Assembly (NCBI GenBank): GCA_027619595.1
Contig: JAQCHP010000036.1
Coordinates: 1-38,148, forward strand
DNA from: Planctomycetota bacterium
Lineage (GTDB): Bacteria; Planctomycetota; Planctomycetia; Pirellulales; Pirellulaceae
Length of the DNA: 38,148 nucleotides
Direction of reading: 5' to 3'
Below the pieces are notes generated by a model. The model saw only the letters and a program-made list of their open reading frames with translations. It did not search any database and had not been told where the DNA came from. The translations under genes and the position numbers were made by a program. The number at the start of each line of letters is the position of its first letter. Position 1 is the first letter of the stretch. Positions 1-8,632 of this stretch are shown piece after piece.

Positions 1-354
1 GCAAATCTCGTGCCAAAATAAGGGTTGTTTCAAGAAAATGCCAAAGTAGGTGGCATTGGGCTTACGCCACCGGACCGCGGCGCGAAGACTTGGAAAAGGC
101 GACAAAGAACCTTGGGGTAGAAAGTGTGGAATATCAGCCCCTTCCGGGCGCTGTGTGGACGGCGACTGGTCGCGCACTACGCGACCGCGGCAAAGTCTGT
201 CACGACCTCGCCATCGACCGAAGTGTCGAGGGATGCGCTAAGAAGCCAATCGATTGGCTGGGCGAGGAGGCCTGCGGGGGAATTCAACGTAATCTCTGGT
301 CCCGCGTCTCTCCAACCCATCCACATCGGCACGACATTCTTTATACTGTCTCGT
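1..354. other. Non-coding stretch before the M41-like gene
   Basis: No coding region is convincing here. The protease frame stays open back to 124, but the upstream residues look nothing like the family and no ribosome binding site is present. The only clear structure is the hairpin at 49-71. A TATACT box at 342-347 lies 7 bases before the ATG at 355, which would fit a very short or leaderless transcript, but no matching -35 box is visible. No tRNA, RNase P or tmRNA signature was seen. Confidence 0.5.
49..71. repeat. Short palindrome (6-bp arms)
   Basis: GGTGGC at 49-54 and GCCACC at 66-71 are perfect inverted arms around an 11-base spacer containing GGGCTTAC. There is no T tract on either strand. 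It resembles the other short GC-rich palindromes in this window (8607, 14891, 22556, 25008) and may be a dispersed intergenic element or a hairpin at the end of a gene lying upstream of the window. Confidence 0.55.
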
Positions 355-885
355 ATGCCTGAAGACGCCAACGCAGATCCACTTGCTCACCAAACGCCCG
401 CTGCGATTCGACTGACTGCCACCGCGTTCCATGAAGCTGGACACGCGGTGATGGCGGTTTCGTTAGGCCGTCCCGTGCAAAAGGTGAGCATTTCGCCGGC
501 ACAGTTGCATTCCGGCGGAACGCGACTTGGTGTCTGTGAACTTCAGAAGGGTCGTGTTCGGGCATCCAAAGATGCCGTAGAGGACGAAATTCTGATCCTG
601 TTCGCCGGTATGGTCGCGGAATCGCAATTCACGGGCTCGTACTGCCACCGCGGCGCCGCCCGAGATTTGACCGCCATACGTCGGCTGATGCAAGCGCGCG
701 CGAGCAACGAACGCCAGATGATGCGGCAGGAACGTCGGCTACTCGACAAGACAGAATACCTCTTGAACGACGACGGATATCGGCGAGCGGTTGAACTCAT
801 TGCCCGGCAATTGGTTGAAAAGACGACCATGAGTGGCCGAGCTGTGCGGCATCTGTTCGAACAATCTGTGCAGGAATCGCCCTAA
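355..885 (+). CDS. Stand-alone M41 (FtsH-type) zinc peptidase domain protein
   Basis: This 176-residue protein carries a complete FtsH-like zincin core without the AAA ATPase or membrane segments. HEAGH sits at residues 26-30 (zinc-binding H26 and H30, catalytic E27). AGMVAE at about 85-89 matches the conserved FtsH AGRVAEE helix, and D104 in GAARDL corresponds to the aspartate third ligand. The rest is helical and charged. The start at 355 is chosen because it begins just before the homologous region; longer forms back to 124 would add an implausible Arg-rich leader. A TATACT hexamer lies immediately upstream. The next gene, tex, starts 33 bases downstream on the same strand. It probably hydrolyses peptides or proteins in the cytosol, but without an ATPase it would need a partner or small substrates. 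The fold assignment is firm; the substrate is unknown. Confidence 0.8.
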   Translation: MPEDANADPLAHQTPAAIRLTATAFHEAGHAVMAVSLGRPVQKVSISPAQLHSGGTRLGVCELQKGRVRASKDAVEDEILILFAGMVAESQFTGSYCHRGAARDLTAIRRLMQARASNERQMMRQERRLLDKTEYLLNDDGYRRAVELIARQLVEKTTMSGRAVRHLFEQSVQESP

Positions 886-918
886 CTCGTCTATGACCCA
901 ACACTATACCAACGACCT

Positions 919-3078
919 ATGACAACGGAACGCGAATTAGCAATCACGACGCAATCGATCGCCGATGAACTCGAAGTAACACACCATCAGGTGCGTGCGG
1001 TCATTGAACTCTTGCAGGCCGGCAACACAATTCCATTTATCGCGAGGTATCGTAAAGAATCAACCCAAGGCCTTGACGAAATTGCTTTACGAGCGATTGA
1101 AGATTTGCTCGAAAAGAAGCAAGCACTGGCCGCACGCAAGGCGACGGTACTCAAGTCAATTGACGAACAAGGGTTGCTGACCGCGGAACGTCGTTTGCAA
1201 ATTGAACAATGCGCCGACATGCAATCGCTGGAAACGCTGTATTTACCCTTCAAGCCCAAGCGACGCACCAAGGCGACCGTCGCCCGCGAACGTGGCCTGC
1301 AGCCCCTAGCTGATCTGTTGCTGAAGCAATCTCCGCTGGCCAGACCGAAACACGAGACCCTCGACGCGTACGTCAACGCGAGCCTAGGCGTCCCGGACCG
1401 AGAATCGGCGCTCCAAGGTGCGTTGGACATCGTGGCCGAATATTGGTCGGAAGAGCCTCGCACTCGCACGTGGCTGCTAAAGCTCGCCTTAGAACAGGGA
1501 CAGGTGGTTTCGAAAGTCAAACGCGGCAAGATGGCCGAAGCGGGAAATTTTGAACTGTATGTGGATCATAGTGAATCCGCGTCCAAGATCCCTTCGCACC
1601 GCTTGTTGGCCATGCTGCGGGGCGAATCCGCGGGAATTCTTCGGATCGGGGTGCAGCTTGATGACGATTGGGTACTCAGTCAATTGAAGCCGAAACTGGT
1701 CTACAATCGGCAGTTCGAATTCTCCCAGGAATTGAACGGCGCCGCTGACGACAGTTATACGCGGTTGCTCATGCCGGCCACAGAATCGTCGGTGTTGCAA
1801 CAATTGAAGGAACGGGCCGACGAACAAGCGATCGAGACCTTTGGCAAGAACCTGCGTGAGTTGCTCATGGCTGCCCCAGCCGGTCCACGCGTCACGATGG
1901 GTATTGATCCAGGGTTTCGCACTGGCTGCAAAGTTGCCATCGTCGATGGCACTGGCAAGTTCATGGCAAATACAACCATCTACCCGACTCCGCCGCAACA
2001 TGACACCAGCGGTGCAGAAAAAACGTTGCTCGAATTGATCCACAAATTCGACGTGGAACTCATCGCCATTGGCAACGGAACTGCATCTCGCGAAACCGAT
2101 GGCTTCGTACACCAATTACTGCGGAAACATGCACTGCCAGTAACGAAGGTCATGGTCAGCGAATCGGGTGCTTCGATCTATTCCGCCAGCGAAATGGCTC
2201 ATCAAGAGTTTCCAGACTTGGACGTTACAGTTCGCGGCGCGATCAGCATCGCGCGACGTTTGCAGGACCCACTGGCGGAACTTGTCAAGACAGACCCAAA
2301 ATCGATTGGTGTCGGTCAGTACCAGCACGATGTGAATCCGACGAAGTTGCGCAAGTGTCTTGATCGCGTCGTCGAGTCGTGCGTCAATAGCGTGGGTGTC
2401 GACTTGAATATGGCAAGTGTCCCGCTTCTGTCTGCTGTGGCCGGCATTGGACCCAAGTTGGCCGAAAACATTGTCGAATTTCGCAACTGCAATGGAAAAT
2501 TCACGAACCGTCATGAATTGACTCGAGTGCCAAAACTGGGCAAGAAGGCATTCGAGCAGGCCGCAGGGTTTCTCCGCATTCGTGGCGGCAGCGAACCGCT
2601 CGATAACTCCGCAGTACACCCCGAGACCTACGGCGTTGTCAGTCGCATGGCGAAATCCTTGCACACAGATCCAAGATCCCTGGTCGGCAATGCAACGCTG
2701 AGCCAAAAGCTACAGCCCGATTCGTTTATCGATGAACAATTCGGGCGACCCACAATCGTGGACATTATCGCCGAATTGGCGAAACCCGGCCGAGACCCAC
2801 GCAGCGAATTTCGCGCCGTGCAATTCGACGCCACGGTCAATTCAATCCAGGATCTAAAACCCAACATGATTCTTGAAGGGGTGATCACCAACGTGACCCA
2901 TTTTGGTGCGTTTGTAGATATTGGTGTGCATCAAGATGCTTTGATCCACATCTCGCAATTGGCGAACGAGTTTGTCAAAGACCCGCACGAAGTCGCGGCA
3001 GTTGGGGACATTGTCCGGGTCAAAGTCGTAGAAATCGACGTCGAACGCAAGCGGATTTCTGCGACGCGCAAGTTCTAG
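919..3078 (+). CDS. tex: Tex family RNA-binding transcription accessory protein
   Basis: This is a full-length 719-residue Tex protein, within the normal 700-780 range. In order it shows the N-terminal helical domain with the typical NTIPFIARYRKE stretch at about 36-47, and a YqgF/RNase H-like domain beginning near 325 (MGIDPGFRTGCKVA). Helix-hairpin-helix motifs follow at about 502-557 (AVAGIGPKLAENIVEFR), then a C-terminal S1 domain from about 652 (GVITNVTHFGAFVDIG). Tex binds nucleic acid and contributes to transcription and RNA metabolism; its exact role is unsettled. The ATG at 919 has no clear Shine-Dalgarno sequence, but a TATACC hexamer lies at 905-910, so the gene could have its own leaderless transcript or be read from the protease promoter. 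The identification is secure. Confidence 0.97.
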   Translation: MTTERELAITTQSIADELEVTHHQVRAVIELLQAGNTIPFIARYRKESTQGLDEIALRAIEDLLEKKQALAARKATVLKSIDEQGLLTAERRLQIEQCADMQSLETLYLPFKPKRRTKATVARERGLQPLADLLLKQSPLARPKHETLDAYVNASLGVPDRESALQGALDIVAEYWSEEPRTRTWLLKLALEQGQVVSKVKRGKMAEAGNFELYVDHSESASKIPSHRLLAMLRGESAGILRIGVQLDDDWVLSQLKPKLVYNRQFEFSQELNGAADDSYTRLLMPATESSVLQQLKERADEQAIETFGKNLRELLMAAPAGPRVTMGIDPGFRTGCKVAIVDGTGKFMANTTIYPTPPQHDTSGAEKTLLELIHKFDVELIAIGNGTASRETDGFVHQLLRKHALPVTKVMVSESGASIYSASEMAHQEFPDLDVTVRGAISIARRLQDPLAELVKTDPKSIGVGQYQHDVNPTKLRKCLDRVVESCVNSVGVDLNMASVPLLSAVAGIGPKLAENIVEFRNCNGKFTNRHELTRVPKLGKKAFEQAAGFLRIRGGSEPLDNSAVHPETYGVVSRMAKSLHTDPRSLVGNATLSQKLQPDSFIDEQFGRPTIVDIIAELAKPGRDPRSEFRAVQFDATVNSIQDLKPNMILEGVITNVTHFGAFVDIGVHQDALIHISQLANEFVKDPHEVAAVGDIVRVKVVEIDVERKRISATRKF

Positions 3079-3261
3079 AGACCACCCGCACCGAACGCGA
3101 GAACTTGGAACATTTGAAGCTATCTCACATGAGACCAACATCGCTTCGAATCAGGAGGGGAAGCTTTCTACGACGCGGAGTGTTATATTCGTTGTGTTGG
3201 ACCTATCACACGCGTCCAAGCGGCAATTTGGCAGATTCCAGCCAGTTTCAAGGGGTTGAGC

Positions 3262-4095
3262 ATGATTACCATGTGGAAGCAGTTGATGGTGATAATCGCT
3301 ATCGCATTGAGCGCCTGTGCGGTCGGGCTTGCCGATGACGCAATTTTTTCTGGACCGCAAGTTGGCGATAAACTCGTCCCATTTAAGGTAAAGGGATTCT
3401 TCGAACCCGATGCTGGTAAGGAATTGGATTTTGTCAAAGCGTCGGCCGGCGGACCGATCTTGCTTGTTTTTATCCACGAGGTAAATCGTGAATCCCTGGG
3501 ATTTGCACGGCAGTTGACTCGGTACAGCATCGGAGTCGAGGGGTTGCAAACCGGCCTCACTTGGTTAGCGGACGACGTCACCGAAGCGGAGAACAACTTG
3601 AAACGCACCGGTCATGCGTTGCAAAGAAAGGCGCCGACTGGCATTTCTATGGACGGTGGCGAAGGACCAGGTGTGTATGGCCTCAATCGAAATGTATCTC
3701 TCACCGTGCTCGTGGGCAAAGAAGACCGAGTGACAGCGAATTTTGCGCTTGTTCAGCCGAGTATTCAGGCGGACTTGCCCCGGGTACTGGAAGCGATTGC
3801 GGGCGTCACGGGAGGGACTGTGGCGACGCTCGATGACTTGTTAATCGTTCGTCACCCGCGGCTCCAAGGTCCACTCATGCAACTGGCCGATCGCGATGCA
3901 AGTCCCGAGGATGTCGATCGTCACGCAACAAACATCGAAACCCTCATCAAGCGAGACGAAACGGCAGGTAAAGAGTTGGGACGTGTGACGAGCCAAATCT
4001 TGAGCAACGGAACATTGAGCAAACAGGGGACCACCCGGGCACAAGAATATCTAGAGAAATGGGCCCAAGAGTACGGAGGCTCAGCTTCGCCATGA
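3262..4095 (+). CDS. Secreted redoxin-fold protein lacking the CxxC motif (probable lipoprotein)
   Basis: This 277-residue protein starts at ATG 3262, preceded by AGGGG at 3250-3254; an in-frame TTG at 3256 is less likely. The N-terminus is a signal sequence with a good lipobox, LSAC, at residues 16-19, so C19 may be lipidated. The body begins like a peroxiredoxin/thioredoxin-type domain (PQVGDKLVPFKVKGF, then PILLVFIHEVN). Where redoxins carry their catalytic cysteine, this protein reads FIHEVNRES, with no Cys, so it is unlikely to do disulfide chemistry. The C-terminal third is helical. Its stop codon overlaps the ATG of the DUF1549 gene (ATGA), so the two are translationally coupled. It probably acts as a periplasmic accessory of that system; the fold assignment is moderate and the function unknown. 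Confidence 0.7.
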   Translation: MITMWKQLMVIIAIALSACAVGLADDAIFSGPQVGDKLVPFKVKGFFEPDAGKELDFVKASAGGPILLVFIHEVNRESLGFARQLTRYSIGVEGLQTGLTWLADDVTEAENNLKRTGHALQRKAPTGISMDGGEGPGVYGLNRNVSLTVLVGKEDRVTANFALVQPSIQADLPRVLEAIAGVTGGTVATLDDLLIVRHPRLQGPLMQLADRDASPEDVDRHATNIETLIKRDETAGKELGRVTSQILSNGTLSKQGTTRAQEYLEKWAQEYGGSASP

Positions 4096-6203
4096 TTTCC
4101 GCGGTAGTCTGGCTCTTGATTTGTGGGCCCGTAGTCAACACATCGAGCGATTTTGATACGGAGATCATGCCGGTCCTGACTCGATCGGGTTGCAATGTTG
4201 GCTCGTGTCATGGAGCGGCGGCTGGACGAGGCGGGTTTCATCTATCGTTGTTGGGGGGCGATGTCGACGCGGACTACTCGGCCATCGTCCAGCAATTCGA
4301 AGGAAGGCGAATCAATTTAGCCCATCCGGAAAAGAGTTTGCTGCTGCGCAAGCCCACACTGGAAGTCGATCATGAAGGGGGCCATGCGATCCAACCCGAA
4401 GGCGCCGAGAGGCTACTCTCTTGGATCGCCGCCGGAGCGCCACGCGTCCGTGCTCGGACGCTAAAAAACTTCGAATGTGATGCCTCCCATCACTTAGTCG
4501 AGCAGATCGGTGAGCAGGTGGCGCTCCGCGCCGTAGCTCATTTTGATCATGGAACGAGCGAAGATGTATCCGCCTGGACGGTGTTTGTGGCAACCGACCC
4601 AGCCACCGTAACCTTAGATGCCTCGACGCGTACAGCAACTATCCTGCGACGCGGACAACATACGATCATCGCTCGCTACTTGGATCGCGTTATCCCCATC
4701 CGTATCGCACTTCCGTTGTCCGATGTGCCGGTCGACCACAGCCGCGAACCGATCGCCAATTTCATCGACGAACACATTCTTCGCACACTCACGGACCTAC
4801 GGTTAACCGTCTCGCCGGTCGCTGACGACGCGACCTATCTGCGACGCGTTACACTCGACTTGATCGGCAGGCTTCCCACGCGCGAAGAGACGGTGGCCTT
4901 CCTAGCCGGTGACGGCGATGCATCCACGCGTCGCCGGGAACGGGTTGATCGGCTGCTGGAAAGTGACACATTTGCAAAATATTGGACGTATCACGTATTG
5001 AACCTCTTACGTGTCGTGCCGACGCCCAATGACAGGCATGCTGCACAAGCCTACCACACGTGGATGCTACAGCAGATCCGCAATCGAGTTCCCATGAATC
5101 AGATCGCCCGCGAACTATTGACCGCCGTCGGCGATACGCACCAGGTGGGTCCAGCCAACTTTTCGCGTTCATCTCCCGACGCGCGCGCGCAGGCGGAGTT
5201 GGTCAGTCGCGCCTTCATGGGGGTTCGGATGCAATGCGCCAATTGCCATAATCATCCACTCGATCGATGGACACAGGATGATTATCACGGTTTGGCGGCC
5301 GTGTTCGCTCGGTTAGAACGGGGAGAGGTTGTGAAATTGACCCGGCAGGGCGCCGTGACCAATGTCCGCACCGGCGAACGAGCTATCCCACGCATCCCAG
5401 GCCTAAGGTACCTGCCGGTCGATGAAGATGGACGCGAAACTCTAGCCGATTGGCTGGCGTCACCTGAAAATCCCTACTTCGCCCGATCGTTCGTGAATCG
5501 ACTGTGGCGCGGCGCATTCGGACGAGGATTAGTCGAACCACCGGATGACATGCGTGCCACCAATCCAGCCACGCATCCGGAACTGCTAGACCATCTCGCT
5601 TTCGACTTCATAGAACATGGCTACGATTTGCGGCACACGCTGCGGCGCATCGTCAACAGCGTGACCTACGCGCGAAGTGGTGCAACCGATAACGTTAACA
5701 GGGACGACGATCGGTTTTATTCACACGCACTCCAACGACCGCTGGAACCCGCGGTTCTGGCTGACGCCCTTTATGACGCCACGGGTGTCTCCGACACGTA
5801 TGGCGACGAGCCGAAAGGGACGCGAGCTGTGGAATTGGTCGATATCTTGACCCCGTCCGAGGCGCTCGACACGCTCGGTCGCTGTTCGCGTAACGAGTCG
5901 TGCGAAAACGTATTGGTGTCCGGATCGCTACCTACCAAACTGCACCAACTCAATGGCGACCTTGTCAATCGCAAGGTCGTATCGCCCGACGGCTACCTCC
6001 ATCGCCTATTGGCTACCAATGCCGAAACAGCGGATATTGTGGCGGACATTTATTTGCGTGCTTTATCGCGACCCCCGACCGACACAGAAAGGGACTATTG
6101 GCTAGAACAGATTTTCGCTGCGGAGCTAGACCATCGCGTACAGATACTGGAAGACATTCAATGGGGCGTGTTGAACTGTAGCGAATTCCTGCTCAATCAC
6201 TAG
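4092..6203 (+). CDS. DUF1549/DUF1553 planctomycete cytochrome-like secreted protein
   Basis: This is a 703-residue exported protein. The start at 4092 is chosen because ATGA overlaps the previous stop; a hydrophobic signal follows directly. Next comes a cytochrome-like segment with CNVGSCHG at residues 34-41, which is CX4CH rather than the usual CXXCH. A beta-rich, Ig-like stretch of about 100 residues follows. DUF1549 begins near residue 215 (ANFIDEHILRTL, RVTLDLIGRLPT) and contains a regular CXXCH in QCANCHNHPLDRW near 381-393. DUF1553 follows (LADWLASPENPYFARSFVNR, then RIVNSVTYARS). The family is expanded in Planctomycetes and normally paired with DUF1501, as here. Heme binding is likely but unproven, and the biochemical role of the family is not established. 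Confidence 0.9.
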   Translation: MISAVVWLLICGPVVNTSSDFDTEIMPVLTRSGCNVGSCHGAAAGRGGFHLSLLGGDVDADYSAIVQQFEGRRINLAHPEKSLLLRKPTLEVDHEGGHAIQPEGAERLLSWIAAGAPRVRARTLKNFECDASHHLVEQIGEQVALRAVAHFDHGTSEDVSAWTVFVATDPATVTLDASTRTATILRRGQHTIIARYLDRVIPIRIALPLSDVPVDHSREPIANFIDEHILRTLTDLRLTVSPVADDATYLRRVTLDLIGRLPTREETVAFLAGDGDASTRRRERVDRLLESDTFAKYWTYHVLNLLRVVPTPNDRHAAQAYHTWMLQQIRNRVPMNQIARELLTAVGDTHQVGPANFSRSSPDARAQAELVSRAFMGVRMQCANCHNHPLDRWTQDDYHGLAAVFARLERGEVVKLTRQGAVTNVRTGERAIPRIPGLRYLPVDEDGRETLADWLASPENPYFARSFVNRLWRGAFGRGLVEPPDDMRATNPATHPELLDHLAFDFIEHGYDLRHTLRRIVNSVTYARSGATDNVNRDDDRFYSHALQRPLEPAVLADALYDATGVSDTYGDEPKGTRAVELVDILTPSEALDTLGRCSRNESCENVLVSGSLPTKLHQLNGDLVNRKVVSPDGYLHRLLATNAETADIVADIYLRALSRPPTDTERDYWLEQIFAAELDHRVQILEDIQWGVLNCSEFLLNH

Positions 6204-6269
6204 GTACAGGTACCCTTCAACGCAATACATAGATCGGTAATCGATGGATTTACCTGGGAGGACATAACC

Positions 6270-7589
6270 ATGTTCCAAAGATGCGATGGAATCGGTCGCC
6301 GCGATGTGCTCCGCGTGGGCGGCCTGGGCGCGTTAGGCATATCGCTATTCAGCGGAAGGCAACCTCGCCCGGCATTGGCGGGTGCCCCGCGGGCAAAAGC
6401 GTGCATCTTGTTGTGGCTCGATGGCGGCCCCAGCCATTTGGAAACATTGGATGTTAAGCCCGACGCGCCGTCCGAGGTGCGCGGACCTTTCCGACCCATT
6501 CCGACCCGTGTGACTGGCACATTTGTTTCGGAGGTACTGCCGAACACGGCCAAAATCACCGACAAGATTGCCATTATTCGATCGATGACCTCCCCGTTCG
6601 GCGAGCACGGGTTGGCCAACGAATATTTGTTATCGGGGCACCAGCCGACTCCCGTACTTCATTACCCAAGCTATGGATCGGTGGTCGCCAAAATGCGCGA
6701 CAACGCCAGTGATTTGCCTGCGTACGTCGCCATTCCAGACGTCGACGCACCGGCCGGCCATGGTTTCCTCGGCTCCGAGTTCGGTCCATTTGCGATCGGA
6801 GGCGATCCGTCGAAGATTGACTTTCGAGTTCGCGACCTCGATTTCTATCCCGGTGTGAACTCGCATCGTATGCAACGGCGACGAGACATGGTGGCGCAGC
6901 TGGAACGATTCCAGCGAGCAGCCGACTTCGGCAGTCTCACGGTCGACCGCGGGCCGGATTCGCGATTCGAACAGGCCTACCGCATGGTCACATCGCCGCA
7001 AACCAAGCGGGCATTTGATTTGTCTGCGGAGCCTCAAGATGTACGCGCCAAATACGGGCTGGGGTTCTTTGGCCAAAGCTGTTTGATGGCGCGTCGGCTA
7101 ATTGAAAGTGGCGTCGCGTTTGTGACAGTGAATTTTACGGGCTGGGACACGCACGACAGCTTGGTCTTGCGTCTGAAGGATGGCTACTCGGGCGCGAAAG
7201 TCGGTGTTGGCTTGGCTCCGACCTTCGATCATGGTTTCGCGTCGCTGGTCGAAGACCTCGCTGATCGTGGCATGTTGGACCATACGCTGGTTATCGCGAT
7301 GGGAGAATTCGGCCGCACGCCAAAGCTCAATACGCGCGACGGTCGCGACCATTGGCCGCGAGTCTTCAGCCTCGTGATGGCGGGGGGCGGAGTCCATCCA
7401 GGAATCGTGGTTGGTGCCAGCGACGCCATCGGCGAAAGTCCCGCAGATCGTCCCGTCACCCCAAGCGATTTGGCTTACACCATCTATTACCTTCTGGGCA
7501 TCGATCCCGCGTTCGAACTGCACACGTCGGATGGTCGCCCCGTGCCAGTGAATCAAGGGGGCCAGCTCGTAAAGGAACTCCTTGCATGA
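6270..7589 (+). CDS. DUF1501 protein (alkaline phosphatase-like fold), Tat-exported
   Basis: This 439-residue protein starts at ATG 6270 behind a strong GGGAGGA ribosome binding site at 6256-6262. A twin-arginine signal is visible as GRRDVLRVGG at residues 9-18, followed by a hydrophobic stretch and an AxA-like site, so it is probably exported folded with metal bound. Family landmarks are ILLWLDGGPSHLETLD near 46-61, SPFGEHGLANEYLLSGHQ near 109-126, VNFTGWDTHD near 289-298, and GEFGRTPKLNTRDGRDHW near 347-364. DUF1501 belongs to the alkaline phosphatase/sulfatase structural group, but its reaction is unknown. The preceding DUF1549/1553 gene is its standard genomic partner. The following WD40 gene starts inside its stop codon (ATGA). 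Confidence 0.93.
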   Translation: MFQRCDGIGRRDVLRVGGLGALGISLFSGRQPRPALAGAPRAKACILLWLDGGPSHLETLDVKPDAPSEVRGPFRPIPTRVTGTFVSEVLPNTAKITDKIAIIRSMTSPFGEHGLANEYLLSGHQPTPVLHYPSYGSVVAKMRDNASDLPAYVAIPDVDAPAGHGFLGSEFGPFAIGGDPSKIDFRVRDLDFYPGVNSHRMQRRRDMVAQLERFQRAADFGSLTVDRGPDSRFEQAYRMVTSPQTKRAFDLSAEPQDVRAKYGLGFFGQSCLMARRLIESGVAFVTVNFTGWDTHDSLVLRLKDGYSGAKVGVGLAPTFDHGFASLVEDLADRGMLDHTLVIAMGEFGRTPKLNTRDGRDHWPRVFSLVMAGGGVHPGIVVGASDAIGESPADRPVTPSDLAYTIYYLLGIDPAFELHTSDGRPVPVNQGGQLVKELLA

Positions 7590-8581
7590 ACGTCTTGCCG
7601 TCGATGCCCGGCGCAGTACTGGCGTTCCTTGTGGCGACAGGTTGGCACACCGCACTCGATGCAAATGGCGATCCCCGCAGAGCCGACTCGGCTTCCACAC
7701 TGCCTCCCATCACGGCGATTGCCATCGATGAGAAGAACGGATGGGCGATCGCCGGATCACAGGCTGGTCTGGTAGTTCGCACATGGCCTGACCTCAACCA
7801 GATAAGAATGCTGCCGACCCACTTGGAAAATATCCACGATATGGCTTTGTCACCCGATGGTACCCTTCTACTGGTCGCGGGGGGCGATCCCGCAATCTCA
7901 GGCGCGGCGGAACTCTTTCACTGGCCGTCGGGTGAGTTGTGGAAACGGTTGGAGCCCCAGGCAGATCTCGTAATGGCCGTGGCTTGGCGAGACGACTCAA
8001 AACTATTCGCATTGGCGAGCGCCGACAATGTCGTCAAGACGTTCACACGAGCGGCCGCCGAATGCGTCGATGTGATCCAGGGACACTCACGATCCGTCCT
8101 GGCAGCCGCGTTCTTGCCCGGGGAACAGGGAATCGTCACCGCAGGCGTGGACGAGACCGTACGCTTGTGGGATTGTTCCCTCGTCCCGTCCGCCACAGCC
8201 GGTCCAAGAAAGACGTTCACCAATCATACTCGGCAAGTAGTTGGCTTGGCGGTACGACCAGCGCACCAAGATGCCACTCCCGTGATTGCCTCCATTGGTG
8301 AGGACAGCACGGTTCGGCTCTGGCAACCGACGGTCGGGCGCATGTTGCGTTTTGCTCGCGTAGATAGCGTGCCACTCGCGGTGTGCTGGATCGATCAGGG
8401 TAAGTCCTTGGCTGTGGCTTGCCGAGACGGCAAAGTTCGGATGGTCCATCCCGATACCGTCAAGGTCACTCACGTGCGCGACGCCTTGACAGGGCCCGCT
8501 TACTCCCTTGCCGCCGATGCAAGCGGAGCGTTGTTGGTCGGGGGAGTCGGTGGAGAACTGATGCGATTGCCATGCTTGTAA
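7586..8581 (+). CDS. Secreted WD40-repeat beta-propeller protein
   Basis: This 331-residue protein starts at ATG 7586, overlapping the DUF1501 stop by ATGA; the frame stays open much further upstream, but that part overlaps DUF1501. A signal-like N-terminus (PGAVLAFLVATGWHTALDA) is followed by roughly seven WD40 blades. Examples are VRLWDCS and VRLWQPT closing strands, and GH/NH dipeptides in QGHSRSVLAAAF and NHTRQVVGLAV. WD40 propellers are binding scaffolds. In planctomycetes they are often fused to or encoded beside PSCyt/DUF1549 proteins, so this one probably scaffolds the upstream products in the periplasm. It is the last gene of the operon, and the palindrome at 8607-8626 follows. Confidence 0.85.
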   Translation: MNVLPSMPGAVLAFLVATGWHTALDANGDPRRADSASTLPPITAIAIDEKNGWAIAGSQAGLVVRTWPDLNQIRMLPTHLENIHDMALSPDGTLLLVAGGDPAISGAAELFHWPSGELWKRLEPQADLVMAVAWRDDSKLFALASADNVVKTFTRAAAECVDVIQGHSRSVLAAAFLPGEQGIVTAGVDETVRLWDCSLVPSATAGPRKTFTNHTRQVVGLAVRPAHQDATPVIASIGEDSTVRLWQPTVGRMLRFARVDSVPLAVCWIDQGKSLAVACRDGKVRMVHPDTVKVTHVRDALTGPAYSLAADASGALLVGGVGGELMRLPCL

Positions 8582-8590
8582 GTTTGTGAA

Positions 8591-8626
8591 GACGGGCCTG
8601 GAGAACGACGGGCCTGGAGACCCGTC
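8591..8626. terminator. Duplicated motif with palindrome between convergent genes
   Basis: GACGGGCCTGGAGA occurs twice (8591-8604 and 8607-8620). The second copy forms a perfect hairpin with CCCGTC at 8621-8626: arms GACGGG/CCCGTC with an 8-base loop. It lies 25 bases after the WD40 stop and 6 bases from the end of the convergent methyltransferase gene, so it could stop or protect transcripts from both sides. No U tract is present, so intrinsic termination is uncertain. A dispersed palindromic repeat is the alternative. Confidence 0.5.
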
Positions 8627-8632
8627 CTACGG

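Noticed and set aside
124-354. Upstream extension of the M41-like protein
   Set aside because: The frame is open, but the extra 77 residues are basic, unlike FtsH-type domains, and have no ribosome binding site; ATG 355 fits the family better.
342-919. TATACT and TATACC hexamers just before the starts at 355 and 919 as leaderless promoters
   Set aside because: Spacing is suggestive, but no -35 element is recognisable at either, and two short AT-rich hexamers are weak evidence.
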